The translations under genes and the position numbers were made by a program. The notes under the pieces are model-generated. The model saw only the letters and a program-made list of their open reading frames with translations, had not been told where the DNA came from and made no database searches. This document shows positions 26,496 to 35,458 of a stretch of 61,460 bases of DNA, one piece after another; the first letter of the stretch is position 1; each line of letters starts with the position of its first letter. The stretch spans positions 1 to 61,460 of the forward strand of contig JAGKWN010000012.1 of NCBI GenBank assembly GCA_021151805.1, given 5' to 3'. The DNA is from Cytophagaceae bacterium (GTDB lineage: Bacteria; Bacteroidota; Bacteroidia; Cytophagales; Cytophagaceae).

Positions 26496-27673
26496 ATAGC
26501 CAGTCCCAAACCGGTTGAATGTGTTTCACCTGAATTTTTATAAAAGCGTTTGAAAATATGCTCCTGATCCAATGCCTGTGCGCCACTGTTTTCAATAATG
26601 AGCGTTTGTTTATCACAACGGATTTTTACCAAACCACCAGCCGGTGTGTGTGTTACTGCATTCTTAACCAAATTGCTCAGCAGCATGTCGGCCAGGTCTT
26701 TATTCATCTTTACCGCCAGGTCTCCGGTATTTTCACATTCGATAGCTACATTTTTATACGTTGCCAGATCCGACAGATCTTCTTGCAGGCGCAGACAGAT
26801 GGCGGAAAGAGAAACCATTTCTTCCTCGTAAAATTGCTTGTTCTCAATTTTGGATAAAAGCAACAAGGATTTATTTAAGCGTGTAAGCCGCTGCAGATTT
26901 TCAATAACTGAGGCAAGTGTATACAGCTCATTTTCGGAGAGATTATTTTTCTCCGTGAGCAGTTCCAGTTTATTGATACTGATGGCAAGTGGCGTTTGCA
27001 GCTCGTGAGCCGCGTTCTCTATAAATTGTTTCTGACTGATAAACAATTCAGCATTTTTTTTCAGCAGCGCATCAACAGTTGTATTTAACAGCTTAAACTC
27101 ATCAACACTTGTTTTGACAGGCACATAAGAAGTTGTGCTTAATGAAAAATGTTCGAGCTGATGGATCAGCTGATAAAACGGTTTCCAGATTTTTTTCAGC
27201 AGAAACGTGTTTACAAGGAACACACTTACGAGCAGCACAACATATAACCACACCAGCGAATAAAAAAGATCTTCGATCAGATCATCTTCTTCAACCGTAG
27301 AAGAGATAATCCGGAGTTCATAATAATCCTGCTTATTAATAGTAAAAATGGTTTTCAATAAACGCACAGGTTCAAGATCATCTTCATGCTGCATATACAT
27401 GAGTGTATCTTTAAATACATCTTTTATTTTATTTGCTGGTGCGGAAGCGATTTTATGAATGGAATAATTGCTTTCATCAAAATGTGCTTTTTCCAGAACG
27501 GCACTGTCTTTAGCGGCTTTTTGAATGATAAGCAGCTTATGATTCTTCATATTGTCGTCGATGCTGTCATATACTTCATCCAGCATCTGTGCATAAAAAA
27601 TTCCGGCCCAAATGCTTATGATAAAGAACAAGGCTACGGAAATATATAAAAGCGTATAGTTGTGTAATTTCAT
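26414..27673 (-). CDS. Sensor histidine kinase
   Basis: 419-residue membrane kinase. TM1 (about 8-28) and TM2 (about 138-158) enclose a periplasmic sensor of about 110 residues with no recognised domain. Then come a HAMP-like linker, HisKA with phospho-acceptor His223 in AAHELQTP, and HATPase_c with N-box NLVKNAVTHT and G-box STGLGLAIVKA. Its start overlaps the response-regulator stop by four bases, so the pair is translationally coupled. The periplasmic domain may read the state of the nearby HAEPLYID or PepSY-like proteins; that is inference. Confidence 0.93.
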   Translation of the reverse strand: MKLHNYTLLYISVALFFIISIWAGIFYAQMLDEVYDSIDDNMKNHKLLIIQKAAKDSAVLEKAHFDESNYSIHKIASAPANKIKDVFKDTLMYMQHEDDLEPVRLLKTIFTINKQDYYELRIISSTVEEDDLIEDLFYSLVWLYVVLLVSVFLVNTFLLKKIWKPFYQLIHQLEHFSLSTTSYVPVKTSVDEFKLLNTTVDALLKKNAELFISQKQFIENAAHELQTPLAISINKLELLTEKNNLSENELYTLASVIENLQRLTRLNKSLLLLSKIENKQFYEEEMVSLSAICLRLQEDLSDLATYKNVAIECENTGDLAVKMNKDLADMLLSNLVKNAVTHTPAGGLVKIRCDKQTLIIENSGAQALDQEHIFKRFYKNSGETHSTGLGLAIVKAIADKYGFALSYSFEGKHVFRVRF

Positions 27674-28347
27674 AGAACATGCAGCTTATAGCCAATGCCA
27701 TATACGGCTTGTATCTCAAGGGCAGCGTTGTGGTCCTTGAGTTTTTTACGCAGGTTTTTGATCTGCGAATAAATGAATTCAAAATCATCGGCCTGGTCGC
27801 TGAAGTCTCCCCAGACGTGTTCGGCCAGCGACGCCTTATTGATGAGCCTGTTTTTATTTACCATGAAATAAGCAAGTACATCAAATTCTTTTCTGTTCAA
27901 CACAAGCAATTCATTGTCGATATACACCGTACGGTCATCAAACTGTATCCGCACATTGTTCAGCACAAGTTCATTTTTTCCCTGCAAGGTTTTTCTTCTC
28001 AGAATGGATTTTACACGTGCAGTGAGTTCGGCAATATGGAAAGGTTTGATCAGGTAATCATCGGCACCCAGGTTGAGCCCGGCAACTTTATCATCAATAG
28101 AGTCTTTCGCGGAAATAATAATTACGTTGGAAGCTTTGTCGAGCGCTTTCATTTCTTTCAGCAGATCCAGGCCGCTGCCTCCGGGAAGCATGATATCCAG
28201 CAGGATACAGTCATACTCGTAAGAAACAATCTTGTCGAGCGCGCTTTCGAAATCCGTTGCGGATTCAACCACATAGTATTCCTTCTCCAGTGTCTCCCGG
28301 ATGACTTCCTGCATTGCAGCCTCATCTTCTATCACCAGTATTTTCAT
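27670..28347 (-). CDS. OmpR/PhoB-family response regulator
   Basis: 225 residues. The receiver domain (1-115) has acidic pocket Glu7-Asp8, phospho-acceptor Asp51 in LLDIMLPG, and Lys in the LIKPFH motif. The C-terminal winged-helix DNA-binding domain (about 130-225) ends A-V-Y-G-I-G-Y-K-L. It is the first gene of the unit with the histidine kinase, overlapping it by four bases. Confidence 0.95.
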   Translation of the reverse strand: MKILVIEDEAAMQEVIRETLEKEYYVVESATDFESALDKIVSYEYDCILLDIMLPGGSGLDLLKEMKALDKASNVIIISAKDSIDDKVAGLNLGADDYLIKPFHIAELTARVKSILRRKTLQGKNELVLNNVRIQFDDRTVYIDNELLVLNRKEFDVLAYFMVNKNRLINKASLAEHVWGDFSDQADDFEFIYSQIKNLRKKLKDHNAALEIQAVYGIGYKLHVL

Positions 28348-28657
28348 GCTTCAAGTAAAGGTATAAATCTGTAAAGAATCGGGAATATGTTAACGGATGT
28401 AAAGAAGTACAATCATATTTTTGAACTATTCATTCAAAAGGATGAATTAAAACCATTGAGTTATGTAAAACAAGCGCATTATTTAATATATAAAAAAATA
28501 ATAAGTAATTTGAACCTGTAAACCAGCTATTTTTCGACCTGATTTTTTGGTCAATGTTGTTATGGAAAAATGAACGAATTCCGGCAAGATGTCTGATATG
28601 TTCACATGCCTTGTAACTACGCGATAGCAGGATTAATTCTTTACCAAACGCTGATGA
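28348..28657. other. Divergent intergenic region
   Basis: 310 AT-rich bases between the divergent response-regulator and PAS-protein genes. They must contain both promoters. No hairpin, repeat or extra gene is visible. Confidence 0.4.
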
Positions 28658-29266
28658 ATGATGAAGGGAAAACTGCACGAACAACAAAACGAAGAAACAA
28701 CACTGGACAACCTGATGGAAGGCTTCCAGCTGATTGGCTTTGACTGGCGCTATTTGTATGTAAATGATGCTGTGGTAAAACACAGTAAATACAAAAAAGA
28801 AGAACTGCTTGGATATACCATGATGGAAAAGTATCCCGGCATAGAGAAGACACCACTGTTTGATATACTTAAAATATGCATGAAGGAACGTATACCGGAA
28901 TTTTTTGAAAATGAATTTACGTACCCGGATGGTTCCAAAGGCTGGTTTGAATTGCGCATACAACCGGTTCCGGAGGGGTTATTCATTCTTTCCATTGATA
29001 TTTCTGAACGTAAAAAATCAGAGGAAAAAAAAGCGGAATATATTCACGGCCTGGAAAAAATGCTTTTTATGACTTCTCACAAAGTTCGTCAGCCAATTAC
29101 ACAGATCATCGGCATGTCCAAACTGCTCGAACACGAATTTAACTCGCACGATGACCTGAAACAGATTACGCGGTATATGAAAGACTCTCTGCATTCGCTG
29201 GATCTGTTTACAAAAGAACTTACCGCATTTTTAAATGATCTGCAGGATCGGGTGAACGACGAATAA
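28658..29266 (+). CDS. PAS-HisKA protein lacking an ATPase domain
   Basis: 202 residues. A PAS domain (about 15-118, ending ILSIDISERKKSEE) is followed by a linker and a HisKA dimerisation helix pair (about 128-195) with the H-box S-H-K-V-R-Q-P-I, His141. The protein stops there: no HATPase_c follows in any frame before the next gene at 29429. It therefore cannot autophosphorylate alone. It may accept phosphate from another kinase, or dimerise with and inhibit one. It looks intact rather than decayed: it has a clean end and ordinary codon use. Confidence 0.85.
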   Translation: MMKGKLHEQQNEETTLDNLMEGFQLIGFDWRYLYVNDAVVKHSKYKKEELLGYTMMEKYPGIEKTPLFDILKICMKERIPEFFENEFTYPDGSKGWFELRIQPVPEGLFILSIDISERKKSEEKKAEYIHGLEKMLFMTSHKVRQPITQIIGMSKLLEHEFNSHDDLKQITRYMKDSLHSLDLFTKELTAFLNDLQDRVNDE

Positions 29267-29428
29267 ATAATGGTTATGCTTTTGTCCTTGAGCCAGGAAA
29301 TTCCCTTTTTTGCCATTAATTTATTTTTTTAATTGGCCTCCGATAAAACTTTTATGACGGAATCCCGTTACTTTATTTCGGCAATTTCATCTTATATAAA
29401 AGTTCGTTACAATAATTTTTAACCCCTG

Positions 29429-30385
29429 ATGATAAACAATACAAACCGGGAGAATATCTACCGGGTAAACAGACATAGCAATCTCAAAGAAAAAACCGTT
29501 CAGAAATTCCTTACAGACCATGTTTATGCCGGCAAACCGGGCTGGAACAGTTTTTTAAAGATCTTCTTGTTAAGCCTGGGTGCAGGTTTTACTGTAGCAG
29601 GCATCGTCTTTTTCTTTGCCTATAATTGGGAAGACCTGCATAAGTTTGCCAAGCTGGGCCTGGCAGAAATGACATTTGTGGTTGCCTCGGCATGTATTTT
29701 TATTTCGAAATTCAATGAAACAACCAGGAGTATTATGCTCACCGTTGCATGTGTGCTGGTAGGTGTATTGTTTGCAGTATTTGGACAAATCTATCAGACA
29801 GGGGCAAATGCCTATGATTTCTTTCTGGGCTGGACGGTTTTTATTACGTTGTGTGTACTAATCTCGGATTTTGCACCGCTGTGGCTTATTTATATAGTAC
29901 TGGTTAATACAACATTCTTTTTCTATTCTGAACAGGTTGCAAACCATTGGGAAGAACGCATGGTATTTCTTATCCATTTCTGTTTAAACACATCGGTATT
30001 GGCTGCTACAGTGTTGCTGCAGAAAATCAAAACCGAACTTCATATACCTTTATGGTTTACAAATGCAGTGGCATTTGCAGCTGCATTCTTTGCAACAGGA
30101 GGTTCAATCATTGAAGTAGTTGATTATGATGAAGGTGATTTATACATTGTGCTACTGTTTGTTTTATTGATATACGGCTTAGGTGTTTATTATGCACTCA
30201 ACAAAAAAAGCATTTTTTACCTGGCGGTAATTGCTTTTAGTTCTATCATCATACTATCAGCTGTAATTATTAATGCAGGTAGTGGCGCTGAAACCTTTTT
30301 CTTTATCAGCATATTTATCATTGGTAGTGTTACCGGTGCGATAGGAGCATTACTTTTACTTCACAAAACCTGGTCACATGAATAA
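29429..30385 (+). CDS. DUF2157 membrane protein
   Basis: 318-residue polytopic protein. A soluble N-terminus (about 1-42) is followed by roughly ten hydrophobic segments. The first membrane part reads L-S-L-G-A-G-F-T-V-A-G-I-V-F-F-F-A-Y-N-W, and the G-Q-I-Y-Q-T-G-A motif near 120 is typical of DUF2157. It overlaps the DUF4401 gene by eight bases. DUF2157, DUF4401 and GDYXXLXY genes recur as a three-gene operon in many bacteria. Their function is unknown. Confidence 0.9.
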   Translation: MINNTNRENIYRVNRHSNLKEKTVQKFLTDHVYAGKPGWNSFLKIFLLSLGAGFTVAGIVFFFAYNWEDLHKFAKLGLAEMTFVVASACIFISKFNETTRSIMLTVACVLVGVLFAVFGQIYQTGANAYDFFLGWTVFITLCVLISDFAPLWLIYIVLVNTTFFFYSEQVANHWEERMVFLIHFCLNTSVLAATVLLQKIKTELHIPLWFTNAVAFAAAFFATGGSIIEVVDYDEGDLYIVLLFVLLIYGLGVYYALNKKSIFYLAVIAFSSIIILSAVIINAGSGAETFFFISIFIIGSVTGAIGALLLLHKTWSHE

Positions 30386-31472
30386 AGGAACATCTATATC
30401 AGAACTGATTAATCAGTTCAAGGAATCAGAAGGAGAATCATTTGAAATAAATGAACAGGCAATCATTACAGAAACTGTTGAACAAGCCGCCAATAAGACG
30501 ACCTTAGCAATAACCGTTTTATCAATCTTCGGGGGTTTTTTAGCTACCCTGGCATTTCTTGGATTTTTGGGAATCGCAGGATTATATAACTCAGAAGCAG
30601 GGTTGATGATCTTTGGTATATTATTTGTTGCAGGTTCACTGGCGCTGAATAAATCTTATAATAAACCAATTATTGATACCATCTGCGTATCAACATTTGC
30701 CATCGGTTTCAGCATGATTGGTATGGCTATGGATAAACTGGATGTGGATGAAAACATCATTTGTCTGGTTCTGATGTTTGCAGCAGCTGGCGCACTTGCG
30801 ATAAACCAGAGCTTTTTGCTTTCCCTGCTTTCCTTCGGAATTATATTTGGCGGTGTAGGCGTGCTCTTAAATCTGAACAATGCATTTTATTTGTCAACAC
30901 ACTTTTATTTATTATTTCTGACAATAGTACTTACGGTTGTTTCATTGCATGAAGCATTGCTGATCACCTGGCTGAGGAAGTTTTCAAAACTATACCAGCC
31001 GTTGTACCTGTCACTTGTTTGCTGTTTTATTGCAACCGCATTTATTATATCGGTGGAAAGACTTTCTTATACGCTAGACGTGCCACAACCCAATTATTCC
31101 TGGATCTCCTCTTCGGCAATCATCATCGGTATTGTTTATACCGTTTCAAAAATAATACTATTGTACCCGATCAAAGACAATATGGTTCAGAAGCTCCTTA
31201 TCTATGCAGGGGTGGTGATTATATTGCTACCGACATTTTATGCACCGGCTATTTCAGGCGGCTTGCTGATCATACTGATCAGTTACCTGGTGAACAATAA
31301 AATTACTTTAGTAGCAGGAGTTCTTTCATTCATCTATGCCATCAGTCAGTATTATTACAACCTTGAATATACGCTGCTTACTAAATCTATTCTTTTGTTT
31401 GCCTCGGGCATACTGTTCCTGTTGGCGTATGTTGTATTTATCAGCAAAATAAAGTCCGATGAAAAAATATAA
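30378..31472 (+). CDS. DUF4401 membrane protein
   Basis: 364 residues. A soluble N-terminal 40 residues is followed by about ten hydrophobic segments arranged in pairs. Family assigned from overall pattern and from its constant position between DUF2157 and GDYXXLXY genes. It overlaps both neighbours (8 and 14 bases), indicating coupled translation and probably one membrane complex. Confidence 0.85.
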   Translation: MNKGTSISELINQFKESEGESFEINEQAIITETVEQAANKTTLAITVLSIFGGFLATLAFLGFLGIAGLYNSEAGLMIFGILFVAGSLALNKSYNKPIIDTICVSTFAIGFSMIGMAMDKLDVDENIICLVLMFAAAGALAINQSFLLSLLSFGIIFGGVGVLLNLNNAFYLSTHFYLLFLTIVLTVVSLHEALLITWLRKFSKLYQPLYLSLVCCFIATAFIISVERLSYTLDVPQPNYSWISSSAIIIGIVYTVSKIILLYPIKDNMVQKLLIYAGVVIILLPTFYAPAISGGLLIILISYLVNNKITLVAGVLSFIYAISQYYYNLEYTLLTKSILLFASGILFLLAYVVFISKIKSDEKI

Positions 31473-31992
31473 ATGGTTGATCATAGCGGCCAACTTTATT
31501 GGCCTGTTGGTGTTTTTTAATTATTCCATCTTTAAGAAAGAAACGATTCTTACTGAAGGCAAACTTGCATTGTTTGAGCTGGCGCCTGTTGACCCACGCT
31601 CGCTCATGCAGGGCGATTACATGCGTTTGAGTTATGCTATCGCACGGGAGAGTGATACAGAAGAATTCAACCCTGGTGAATTGATTCTTAATCAAACGCA
31701 AACGGATGAATCTATTTCCAAGCGCGGGTATATTGTTGTGAAGCTTGATAGGCTTGGTGTAGCACAGAAAGTACGTTTACAGGAAGGCAAAACACCCTTG
31801 AATGAAGGAGAATACCTGGTAGTATATACCCGCACGAAATGGGATTTGAACATTGGCGCTGAATCTTATTTCTTTCAGGAAGGTGAAGCGGATAAATATG
31901 CCGAAGCAAAATACGGCGGACTGAAAATTGATGACAAAGGTAATAACGTACTGGAAGGCTTGTATGATGAAAACCGGAAAAGAATAGAGTAG
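31459..31992 (+). CDS. GDYXXLXY domain protein
   Basis: 177 residues. One N-terminal membrane anchor (about 6-22) precedes a soluble domain with the naming motif G-D-Y-M-R-L-S-Y near residue 52. It is the third gene of the DUF2157-DUF4401 operon, with a 14-base overlap, followed by a strong terminator. The soluble domain should lie outside the cytoplasmic membrane. Function unknown. Confidence 0.9.
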   Translation: MKKYKWLIIAANFIGLLVFFNYSIFKKETILTEGKLALFELAPVDPRSLMQGDYMRLSYAIARESDTEEFNPGELILNQTQTDESISKRGYIVVKLDRLGVAQKVRLQEGKTPLNEGEYLVVYTRTKWDLNIGAESYFFQEGEADKYAEAKYGGLKIDDKGNNVLEGLYDENRKRIE

Positions 31993-32006
31993 TATATTAA
32001 ACAACA

Positions 32007-32053
32007 TAAAACAAAGCGCCCTTCCGATTCAATCAGAAGGGCGCTTTGTTTTA
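32007..32053. terminator. Bidirectional terminator
   Basis: A perfect 18-bp stem (arms 32007-32024 and 32036-32053, 11-base loop) has A and T runs on its outer sides. It lies between the convergent GDYXXLXY and discoidin-OmpA genes. Confidence 0.92.
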
Positions 32054-32058
32054 TTGCA

Positions 32059-33570
32059 CTACATCGTTATGATCCGCAGCTCCACGCGCCTGTTCAGCTT
32101 TCGTGTCTGCTCGCCGTCGTTGCTGGCTACCGGATATTTGCTGCCATAGCCAACACCTTTGATCCGGTCGGGGCTGATGCCTTTGTCCACCAAATATTTT
32201 TTCGCTGCATCCACACGTTTTTTCGAAAGATCAAGATTCTGCTTGGCACTACCAACATTATCTGTATGGCCCGACAATTCTATGACCATCGATGGATATT
32301 GATTCATCACGGTTACCAGCTGGTCCAGTCCTGCATAGGAAGAAGGAGATAGCTCGGCGCTGGTCCGTGCAAACAGCAGATTTTGCAGCAGAATGGTAGA
32401 GCCTGCTTTTAATTTAGACAACTGCACCATACGTGTAACATACAGTCGTTTTTGTTCGGCGTCGGTAACAACGAATGTGTCAATGCTCGGGTAATAATCC
32501 GGCAGGAATGTTTTCACAACAATACGCGAACTTACTTTTACATCTGCAGTATACATGCCGTCGCCCGAAGGAACCTGGTAGAAATTTTCGATCGTATACA
32601 AATCAATGATGCCGGGGATGGCTTTACTTGAAACCTTGTCAACCACTTCGATCATTACATTCAACTTTGGTTCGGCAGCAACTGCTTCTTCCTTGATCCT
32701 GGCAGCAACAGTTAAATCGTTCGCACATTTGTAAGGAGCACTTTGAAGTTTTGTAAATTCCCAGTAACCAAATTTTGTCGTATCGTTGTTTACACCCCAG
32801 GTACCGCTCATTTTCGTTCCTTCTTTGTTCATCACCAGTACGCACCAGCCTCTTTGTCCGTCATCGTTCTGTTTCCAGGTGAAGGTATATTTATTTCTAT
32901 TCTGTTTTTTCAGATACATTTCTCCATTTGCCCATTTGTAGCAACCATAAATAATGCCGTCAGAAGTTTTATTGATGCTGACCCATTCAAAGTCGGTGTT
33001 CCAAACACCAACAGGCGAGGTCGCCGGGGTCGTGGGGTTCACAAGATCACCTATGGCTTCAAACTCCATCAGCTCGGTCCACTGCGGGTTGCCATGGTTT
33101 GATAAAATCGTAAGCTTGATCCAGCGCGCTTTAACAGGCATACAGTCAAAGGTATTGATGGTATCCTGCTTCAGGCTGTAGGTAGCGGGCGAAACAAAAC
33201 CGGTTTTTGCGGAGGTAACAGAATATTCAACTTTAATATCTTTTGCGCTGATGAGTTTATATTCCTTCTGGCAACGGGTATTGAACACCAGTTTTTTGAT
33301 GGCATAATCTTCGGAAAGTTCGAAGACAAAAACGTAAGGCGCTCTTGAAGCCGCTCCTGAACACCAGCCTGAGGTTTCTGATTCATCCTGCAGCGCATAT
33401 ACCGACCACGCATCGATTTTAGCGCTGAAAGCTGTAGGTGTAAAAAAAGTAGCGGGGCGCTGTACAATCCGGCAGCCGTTCTTTAACGCAAGGGCGTTGA
33501 TTGATGCTGCATGACTTAACTGAATACCGAGCAGAAAAAAAATGAAGAGGCGTATGATGTTTTTGATCAT
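32059..33570 (-). CDS. Discoidin-like / OmpA fusion protein
   Basis: 503 residues from the ATG at 33570, which begins the signal peptide (MIKNIIRLFIFF to SHA); an upstream ATG adds 14 residues. Domains: a discoidin (F5/8 type C)-like carbohydrate-binding region (about 25-180) with R-W-I-K-L-T-I and paired Cys; a beta-rich middle resembling a lipocalin-like or MORN-type segment (about 190-280); a short linker domain; and a C-terminal OmpA peptidoglycan-binding domain (about 385-503) with the GHTDNVGS and LSKKRVDAAKKYL motifs. It could tie a glycan-binding surface module to the cell wall. The combination is unusual. Confidence 0.85.
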   Translation of the reverse strand: MIKNIIRLFIFFLLGIQLSHAASINALALKNGCRIVQRPATFFTPTAFSAKIDAWSVYALQDESETSGWCSGAASRAPYVFVFELSEDYAIKKLVFNTRCQKEYKLISAKDIKVEYSVTSAKTGFVSPATYSLKQDTINTFDCMPVKARWIKLTILSNHGNPQWTELMEFEAIGDLVNPTTPATSPVGVWNTDFEWVSINKTSDGIIYGCYKWANGEMYLKKQNRNKYTFTWKQNDDGQRGWCVLVMNKEGTKMSGTWGVNNDTTKFGYWEFTKLQSAPYKCANDLTVAARIKEEAVAAEPKLNVMIEVVDKVSSKAIPGIIDLYTIENFYQVPSGDGMYTADVKVSSRIVVKTFLPDYYPSIDTFVVTDAEQKRLYVTRMVQLSKLKAGSTILLQNLLFARTSAELSPSSYAGLDQLVTVMNQYPSMVIELSGHTDNVGSAKQNLDLSKKRVDAAKKYLVDKGISPDRIKGVGYGSKYPVASNDGEQTRKLNRRVELRIITM

Positions 33571-33590
33571 AGGGAAGAAATTTGATTCTA

Positions 33591-33623
33591 AAGTAAAAAA
33601 AAAGAGCCGCATTTGCGACTCTT
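33591..33623 (-). terminator. Terminator of the thiol peroxidase gene
   Basis: A 9-bp stem (arms 33602-33610 and 33615-33623, one wobble) is followed on the minus strand by nine T. It separates tpx from the discoidin-OmpA gene. Confidence 0.88.
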
Positions 33624-33646
33624 GGGAAAATACGTTTCAGCAGTTC

Positions 33647-34156
33647 TTATTTTAAAGAATCAATTGCTTTCAACACATGATCGTAATCCGGTTCTGCAGA
33701 GATTTCAGGCACCAGCTCTGTATAACGCACAACATTGTTCTGATCTACAACAATAATGGCGCGTGCCGAAAGACCTTTCAACGGACCTTCTAATATTTCA
33801 GTATTGTATTTCTGAACAAACTCAGACGTTCTGAAATCTGAACCGCTGGTTACGTTTGCAATGCCTTCAGTTTCGCAAAAACGTCTCATGGCAAAAGGAA
33901 GGTCTTTTGAAATTACAATGCCTTTTACACCATCGGCAGTAGCCAGCTTCTGGTTGAACTGTCTTGTTTCAAGTGCACAGGTGCTGGTATCCAGGCTTGG
34001 CACAGCAATGATCACTTTAATCGTGTTGCCTTGTCCGTAAAGCGTGCCTTCAGATAAGTCTGTTTTCACAAACGTGAAGTCAGGTGCTGTATTTCCGATG
34101 CCAGGTAAATCTCCTTTGATTGTTGTGGCATTTCCTTTTAATGTTACTTTTGTCAT
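33647..34156 (-). CDS. tpx: Thiol peroxidase
   Basis: 169-residue atypical 2-Cys peroxiredoxin that reduces hydrogen peroxide and organic peroxides using thioredoxin. The peroxidatic Cys60 sits in P-S-L-D-T-S-T-C and the resolving Cys94 in R-R-F-C, matching E. coli Tpx in position and length. It is a single-gene unit with its own terminator. Protein is cytosolic or periplasmic; no signal peptide is visible. Confidence 0.96.
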   Translation of the reverse strand: MTKVTLKGNATTIKGDLPGIGNTAPDFTFVKTDLSEGTLYGQGNTIKVIIAVPSLDTSTCALETRQFNQKLATADGVKGIVISKDLPFAMRRFCETEGIANVTSGSDFRTSEFVQKYNTEILEGPLKGLSARAIIVVDQNNVVRYTELVPEISAEPDYDHVLKAIDSLK

Positions 34157-34477
34157 TGTATTTCGTACTAGTTAAATAAGTGGCACAAATAGTTGTTGGA
34201 AAGGTTCAATCCTCCGGTTCGTCCGGCTTTTGCCGGATGCACACCTCTTCAGACTTCGCCTTTATATCTCTAAGATATTCTAAATATCCGAGATCAAAAA
34301 AAGAAAGATGCTGCGGCACTCTCAAAATAGAGTTTGTTTTCACTTAGCGGTATGAGCAGGAAGACCAGGATTTTGTTCAATTCATTCAAATAGTCTTGCG
34401 TAAGGTTTCCGGTTTATGAAAATTCCCGTAAATTCCGACTCAAAACAGTTATTAATCAATAAATTAAGAATCTTTTT
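34157..34477. other. Divergent intergenic region
   Basis: 321 bases between divergent tpx and DUF4380 genes, holding both promoters. A small GC-rich hairpin (GTCCGGC/GCCGGAT) is at about 34221-34239. No ORF or known operator is visible. Confidence 0.4.
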
Positions 34478-35437
34478 ATGAAAATTAATCTCTTTATTCC
34501 GACACTCGCATTGGTTGGAATTACGTTTTTCGCATGCACCGAAACAAAAACAATTGAAATTTCGGAAGAGCAGGAAACAGCGGCAACAGTTGCTCCAATT
34601 GGCGATAGCGCGTACAGCTTGTCGTATGCAGGTTTAACAGCAGTGATTGATTTTAAAAACGGCGGCAGGCTTGAAGCGCTTTCGTTGAACGACAAAAATA
34701 TTTTATCCGGCAAAAAAGTAAATCCCGGCAACTGGGGAACATCACTATGGCCGGCTCCGCAAAGTGCCTGGGGATGGCCGCCATCTCAGGAGCTTGACAA
34801 CTTCGCCTATACCGTTGTTCAGGATTCAACAGAAATTATTCTGAAAAGTAAAAAAGACCCCAAGCAGTCGTTTGTTTTTACAAAGGCGTATAAAATCAAT
34901 ACAGCCGATACAACCCTGGTGGTAACATACACAATTTTGAATGACACAACAGTTGCCCAGAAGGTAGCAGCGTGGGAGATTTCAAGAGTGGCTCCGGGTG
35001 GTTTAACATTTTACCCAAGCGGCGACGAAGCAAAAAGAGGGCTATTAGCACCCCTGACAAAAGACAGCCTTGGCGCTACCTGGTACCAGCATAAGCCTGA
35101 AACGGTACCTACTACAGGCGCTCCGGGCTCAACGAAAGTGTTTGCCGATGGTAAAGAAGGCTGGTTGGCACAATTCTCAAACGGCTTGCTGCTGGTGAAA
35201 TCTTTTGAAGATGTAGCTGCCGGCAAATATGCGCCGGAAGAGGGAGAAATTGAATTATATGCAAACCCAGACCACAGCTATATTGAAATTGAACAACAGG
35301 GAACATATGTAGAATTAAAAGCACACGAAGAGCTAAAATACATAGTTACCTATAAACTTGTGAAACTTCCTGAAACCTCATCCGTTAACATAAGTTATAA
35401 AGAGCTATTAGATTTAGCGCATTCGTCGCGCAAATAA
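34478..35437 (+). CDS. DUF4380 lipoprotein with galactose-mutarotase-like fold
   Basis: 319 residues. The lipoprotein signal ends T-F-F-A-C (Cys20). The mature domain follows the aldose-1-epimerase-like pattern of DUF4380: a G-G-R-L-E-A-L-S start strand, then W-G-T-S-L-W-P-A-P-Q and E-I-S-R-V-A-P-G-G. Such proteins are beta-sandwich sugar-binding or sugar-processing enzymes of uncertain reaction. It lies 21 bases before a histidine kinase gene and may share its transcript. Confidence 0.82.
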   Translation: MKINLFIPTLALVGITFFACTETKTIEISEEQETAATVAPIGDSAYSLSYAGLTAVIDFKNGGRLEALSLNDKNILSGKKVNPGNWGTSLWPAPQSAWGWPPSQELDNFAYTVVQDSTEIILKSKKDPKQSFVFTKAYKINTADTTLVVTYTILNDTTVAQKVAAWEISRVAPGGLTFYPSGDEAKRGLLAPLTKDSLGATWYQHKPETVPTTGAPGSTKVFADGKEGWLAQFSNGLLLVKSFEDVAAGKYAPEEGEIELYANPDHSYIEIEQQGTYVELKAHEELKYIVTYKLVKLPETSSVNISYKELLDLAHSSRK

Positions 35438-35458
35438 AATAGAATTCAACTAATAGCT

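Noticed and set aside
27679..28374. 231-codon frame antisense to the response regulator
   Set aside because: The sense strand encodes a complete OmpR-type regulator with all active residues; the antisense product looks random.
28430..28963. 177-codon minus-strand frame over the PAS-HisKA gene
   Set aside because: Phe/His-rich translation without family features; the plus strand encodes clear PAS and HisKA domains.
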